Position numbers and translations under genes: made by a program
Source: Cupriavidus pauculus
GTDB lineage: Bacteria; Pseudomonadota; Gammaproteobacteria; Burkholderiales; Burkholderiaceae
Length of the DNA: 64,000 bases
Assembly (NCBI RefSeq): GCF_008801835.1
Contig: NZ_VZOW01000028.1
Span: forward strand, 1 to 64,000
Direction: 5' to 3'
Shown: positions 62,701 through 64,000 of the stretch, in pieces
Position numbering within the stretch: position 1 is the first letter of the stretch
Layout of the letters: every line of letters begins with the position of its first letter
The notes under the pieces: model-generated
Told to the model about the DNA's origin: nothing
Databases searched by the model: none
What the model saw: the letters and a program-made list of their open reading frames with translations, nothing else

Positions 62701-62807
62701 CGTTCACCAGCGCGCTGGCCGTGCGCGTGCTGCGCACGCTTGGGCCGCAGATCACCGCGATGGCAGCGCCCGGCAGCGATGCCACGCTGCTGCGCTGCCA
62801 GCGGTGA
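59748..62807 (+). CDS. Class A penicillin-binding-protein homologue with atypical glycosyltransferase motifs
   Basis: 1019 aa. N-terminal membrane anchor (about 9-31). GT51-like region: LYVENQTLLNPE (Glu161 in the place of the first catalytic Glu, but ENQ instead of EDxxF) and GGSTLATQIEKY (202-213, instead of GGSTITQQ). The second Glu of the K-x-x-E motif appears to be Gln230 (DKFRQM). The transpeptidase has Ser493-Thr-Ala-Lys496, Ser601-Val-Asn603 and Lys931-Thr-Gly, a complete active site. A large insert separates SxN and KTG. Probably a peptidoglycan synthase-like protein of the periplasm. Confidence 0.85.
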   Translation: MRNVSRRGWILAGMAVAVCGGVYIVVSLVANEVRSSQWQARYMSRLGKSLTYSIEPGASDSIRYPHSGPYDERLGYERLGEFGERLHKLGFVTTSQARMSFDMVRLMDQGIFPPYREKNQAGLLVRDCNALTMSMDRYPQRQYDNFESIPKVLVASLLYVENQTLLNPEYPTMNPAVDWRRLSRAVIDQGIRVVDRHHERPGGSTLATQIEKYRHSPEGKTQSIPDKFRQMTSASLRAYRDGPDTQRARENIVVDYLNTVPLSARAGHGEVNGIGDALYVWYGEDFAEANRLLREMDPRHPTAREAQTYKRALSLIISQRRPSYHLRRDDTNLDALTGSYLRLLAAANAITPELRDAALAQQLDKAPPPRREDPAPWVTRKAVNQVRNDVQHMIGVDSRYDLDRLDLTVDSTINREAQRQATETLLRIGNKAAAHEMGLYGKNLLKESDDPSRLVASFTLFERVGNAAVVRVQADNVNQPFDINAGARLNLGSTAKLRTLVTYLEIINELHDRYAGMSPAQLRALQVPRQDALTRWAVDYLIKAKPDERERGAMLEAAMERKYSGNPGEAFYTGGGMQSFTNFEKWEGERQMTVRVGFQHSVNLVFIRMMRDIVRYEVFRAHPEAGSLLEDRNDPGRRAYLERFADEEGSAFMVNFWQRYRGKTNDERLDVLLGRVKQPTPHLAAVRLSVTLLSVRPHIDFETYARTLRRWMPKQKLADEDLQALYVKYGHDKFNLNDRGYLSRIHPLELWMVEYLDTHPDAPLKEILAASAPDRQTVYAWLFKTRSKLGQDGRIRTLLEREAFVKIAKRWQRVGYPFDSLTPSYATAIGASGDRPSALAELAGIILNNGVDAQPATIRAFSFASDTPYATAYGLQPQPGKPLIAPEIALLVRRSMLDVVQNGTAKSINGAFVPLNRKGQPQGAPLQIAGKTGTGDQVFQTYGPGGRVIASRTVNRSATFVFLLGDRYFGTVTLHVREPYAARYSFTSALAVRVLRTLGPQITAMAAPGSDATLLRCQR

Positions 62808-62838
62808 TTGCGGTGATTGCGGTGGAAGGCGGCCGGCC

Positions 62839-63090
62839 TCAGGCCTTGCGGCGCACCATATCGTAAATGATCAGCAGCACGATTGCGCCGATGATCGACG
62901 CGATCCATCCCACCGGCTGGCCCGGCTCGTACAAGCCCATCGCGCGGCCCACATAGCCCGCGGCGAGCGATCCGAGCACACCCAGCAGGATCGTCATGAT
63001 CCAGCCCATCTTGTCGTCGCCGGGCTTGATGGCCCGCGCGAGCAAACCGACGATCAGTCCTACGAACAAAGTGCCGATAAATGCCATCAT
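62839..63090 (-). CDS. GlsB/YeaQ/YmgE family stress-response membrane protein
   Basis: 83 aa, three hydrophobic helices with the family motif LLARAIKPGDDKMGWIMTILLGVLGS (partly) and GWIASIIGAIVLLIIYD. General-stress transglycosylase-associated proteins with unknown role. Start at 63090 after AAGGAG. Confidence 0.9.
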   Translation of the reverse strand: MMAFIGTLFVGLIVGLLARAIKPGDDKMGWIMTILLGVLGSLAAGYVGRAMGLYEPGQPVGWIASIIGAIVLLIIYDMVRRKA

Positions 63091-63197
63091 GACGCGCTCC
63101 TTCAAGTGAAGAGTGACCGGGACCGATCATGCCACGAATTGGCACCGCCGGAGGTGCGGCAGGTCTCGCCCGCAAACCTGCCGCCCGCCGGCGGATA

Positions 63198-64000
63198 TCA
63201 GTTGGCCCTGCGCGAGCTGATCACCGACTCAGCCACGTTCGCTGGCGCTTCGGCGTAATGCTTGAACTCCATGGTGAAGGTGGCGCGCCCCTGCGTGAGC
63301 GAGCGCAGCGATGTGGAGTAGCCGAACATCGTCGCCAGCGGCACCTCGGCGCGCACGATCTTGCCGCCGCCGCCCGAGATGTCTTCCATGCCATGCACGA
63401 TGCCGCGGCGCGACGACAGGTCGCCCATCACGTTGCCGGTGAATTCCTCGGGGGTTTCCACCTCCACGGCCATCATCGGCTCCAGCAGCACCGGCTTGGC
63501 GCGCCGCATGCCTTCCTTGAACGCCATCGAGCCGGCCATGCGGAACGCGTTTTCGTTCGAGTCGACGTCATGGTACGAACCGAATACCAGCGTGGCCTTG
63601 ACGTCCACCACCGGATAGCCGGCCAGCACCCCAGACTCCAGCGTTTCGCGGATGCCCTTGTCGACGGCCGGAATGTACTCGCGCGGCACCACGCCGCCCT
63701 TGATGGCGTCGACGAATTCATACCCGCCGCCCTGCGGCAGCGGTGCGAGGTCCAGCACCACGTGGCCATACTGGCCGCGCCCACCCGACTGCTTCACGAA
63801 CTTGCCTTCGACATCCTTGGCGGTGCTCTTGATCGTTTCGCGATACGCCACCTGCGGCTTGCCGACCGATGCTTCCACGCCGAATTCGCGCTTCATGCGA
63901 TCCACCAGGATCTCGAGATGCAGCTCGCCCATGCCGGAGATGATCGTCTGGCCGGATTCCTCGTCGGTGGCCACGCGGAACGATGGATCCTCCTGCGCCA
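63198..64000 (-). CDS. fusA: Elongation factor G, C-terminal part
   Basis: 267 residues visible; the frame remains open to the right window edge, so the N-terminal GTPase part is missing. The segment GQTIISGMGELHLEILVDRMKREF belongs to domain III, SGGRGQYGHV to domain IV and EPMMAVEVETPEEFTGNVMGDLSSRRG to domain V (parts of motifs). It ends ANVAESVISSRRAN. EF-G drives translocation. Whether this is the main fusA or a second copy cannot be told from the window. Confidence 0.92.
   Translation of the reverse strand, partial: AQEDPSFRVATDEESGQTIISGMGELHLEILVDRMKREFGVEASVGKPQVAYRETIKSTAKDVEGKFVKQSGGRGQYGHVVLDLAPLPQGGGYEFVDAIKGGVVPREYIPAVDKGIRETLESGVLAGYPVVDVKATLVFGSYHDVDSNENAFRMAGSMAFKEGMRRAKPVLLEPMMAVEVETPEEFTGNVMGDLSSRRGIVHGMEDISGGGGKIVRAEVPLATMFGYSTSLRSLTQGRATFTMEFKHYAEAPANVAESVISSRRAN

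Noticed and set aside
1..64000. tRNA, rRNA, CRISPR or IS elements
   Set aside because: No cloverleaf-like sequence, spaced direct repeats, or transposase was found by eye; a tRNAscan or IS search would be decisive.

Overview
The window is high-GC DNA from a betaproteobacterium of the Burkholderiaceae, most likely Cupriavidus or a close Ralstonia relative. The signs are two orphan Bug-type tricarboxylate-transporter receptors, a lutACB-lldP lactate operon beside a GntR regulator, feoA-feoB followed by a small Cys-rich membrane protein, a long-form leuA, and many LysR regulators. No rRNA, tRNA, CRISPR array or prophage was seen. The genus is an inference from gene content, not from a marker search.

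Layout. 1-2.6 kb: the end of an Ala/Asn/Gln-rich exported protein, then a coiled-coil plus beta-barrel outer-membrane protein (together resembling a Fap functional-amyloid secretion pair) and a DUF1269 membrane protein. 2.7-3.3 kb: a YopT-type (C58) cysteine-protease-like gene. 3.7-9.6 kb: a frameshifted branched-chain amino-acid-type binding protein, an SDR, a LysR regulator, a split AtuA pair and a Bug receptor. 9.9-18 kb: an exported Rossmann oxidoreductase, a GNAT enzyme, AMP nucleosidase, OmpW, leuA with a Leu-codon leader peptide, and a lipoprotein. 17.8-20.5 kb: the Feo ferrous-iron operon with a Fur-like site. 20.8-25.9 kb: LysR plus an acyl-CoA dehydrogenase, Bug receptor and CoA-transferase module.

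25.9-31.5 kb is L-lactate uptake and oxidation (lldP, lutB, lutC, lutA) with divergent lldR; two near-perfect LldR palindromes lie at the two ends of lldR. 31.6-40.6 kb: an AI-2E-type transporter, ethanolamine ammonia-lyase eutBC, a YbaK-like deacylase, LysR plus an MHS-type MFS transporter, an acyl-CoA dehydrogenase and hypotheticals. 40.6-42 kb is gene-poor and holds a small unknown gene preceded by a perfect LexA box. 42-47.7 kb: an M16 peptidase, then a DNA-alkylation repair operon (Ada-AlkA fusion, ogt) and thpR. 47.7-64 kb: LysE exporter with LysR, a YcgR-like PilZ protein, an IclR regulator, a type Vd patatin autotransporter, a sirtuin, slyX, argG, an aldo/keto reductase, a divergent class A penicillin-binding-protein homologue, a GlsB-like protein and the 3' part of fusA.

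The best candidates for new biology are the LexA-box gene of unknown function, the YopT-like protease, the Fap-like pair at the left edge, the paired LldR operators, and the PBP homologue whose second glycosyltransferase glutamate appears to be replaced.
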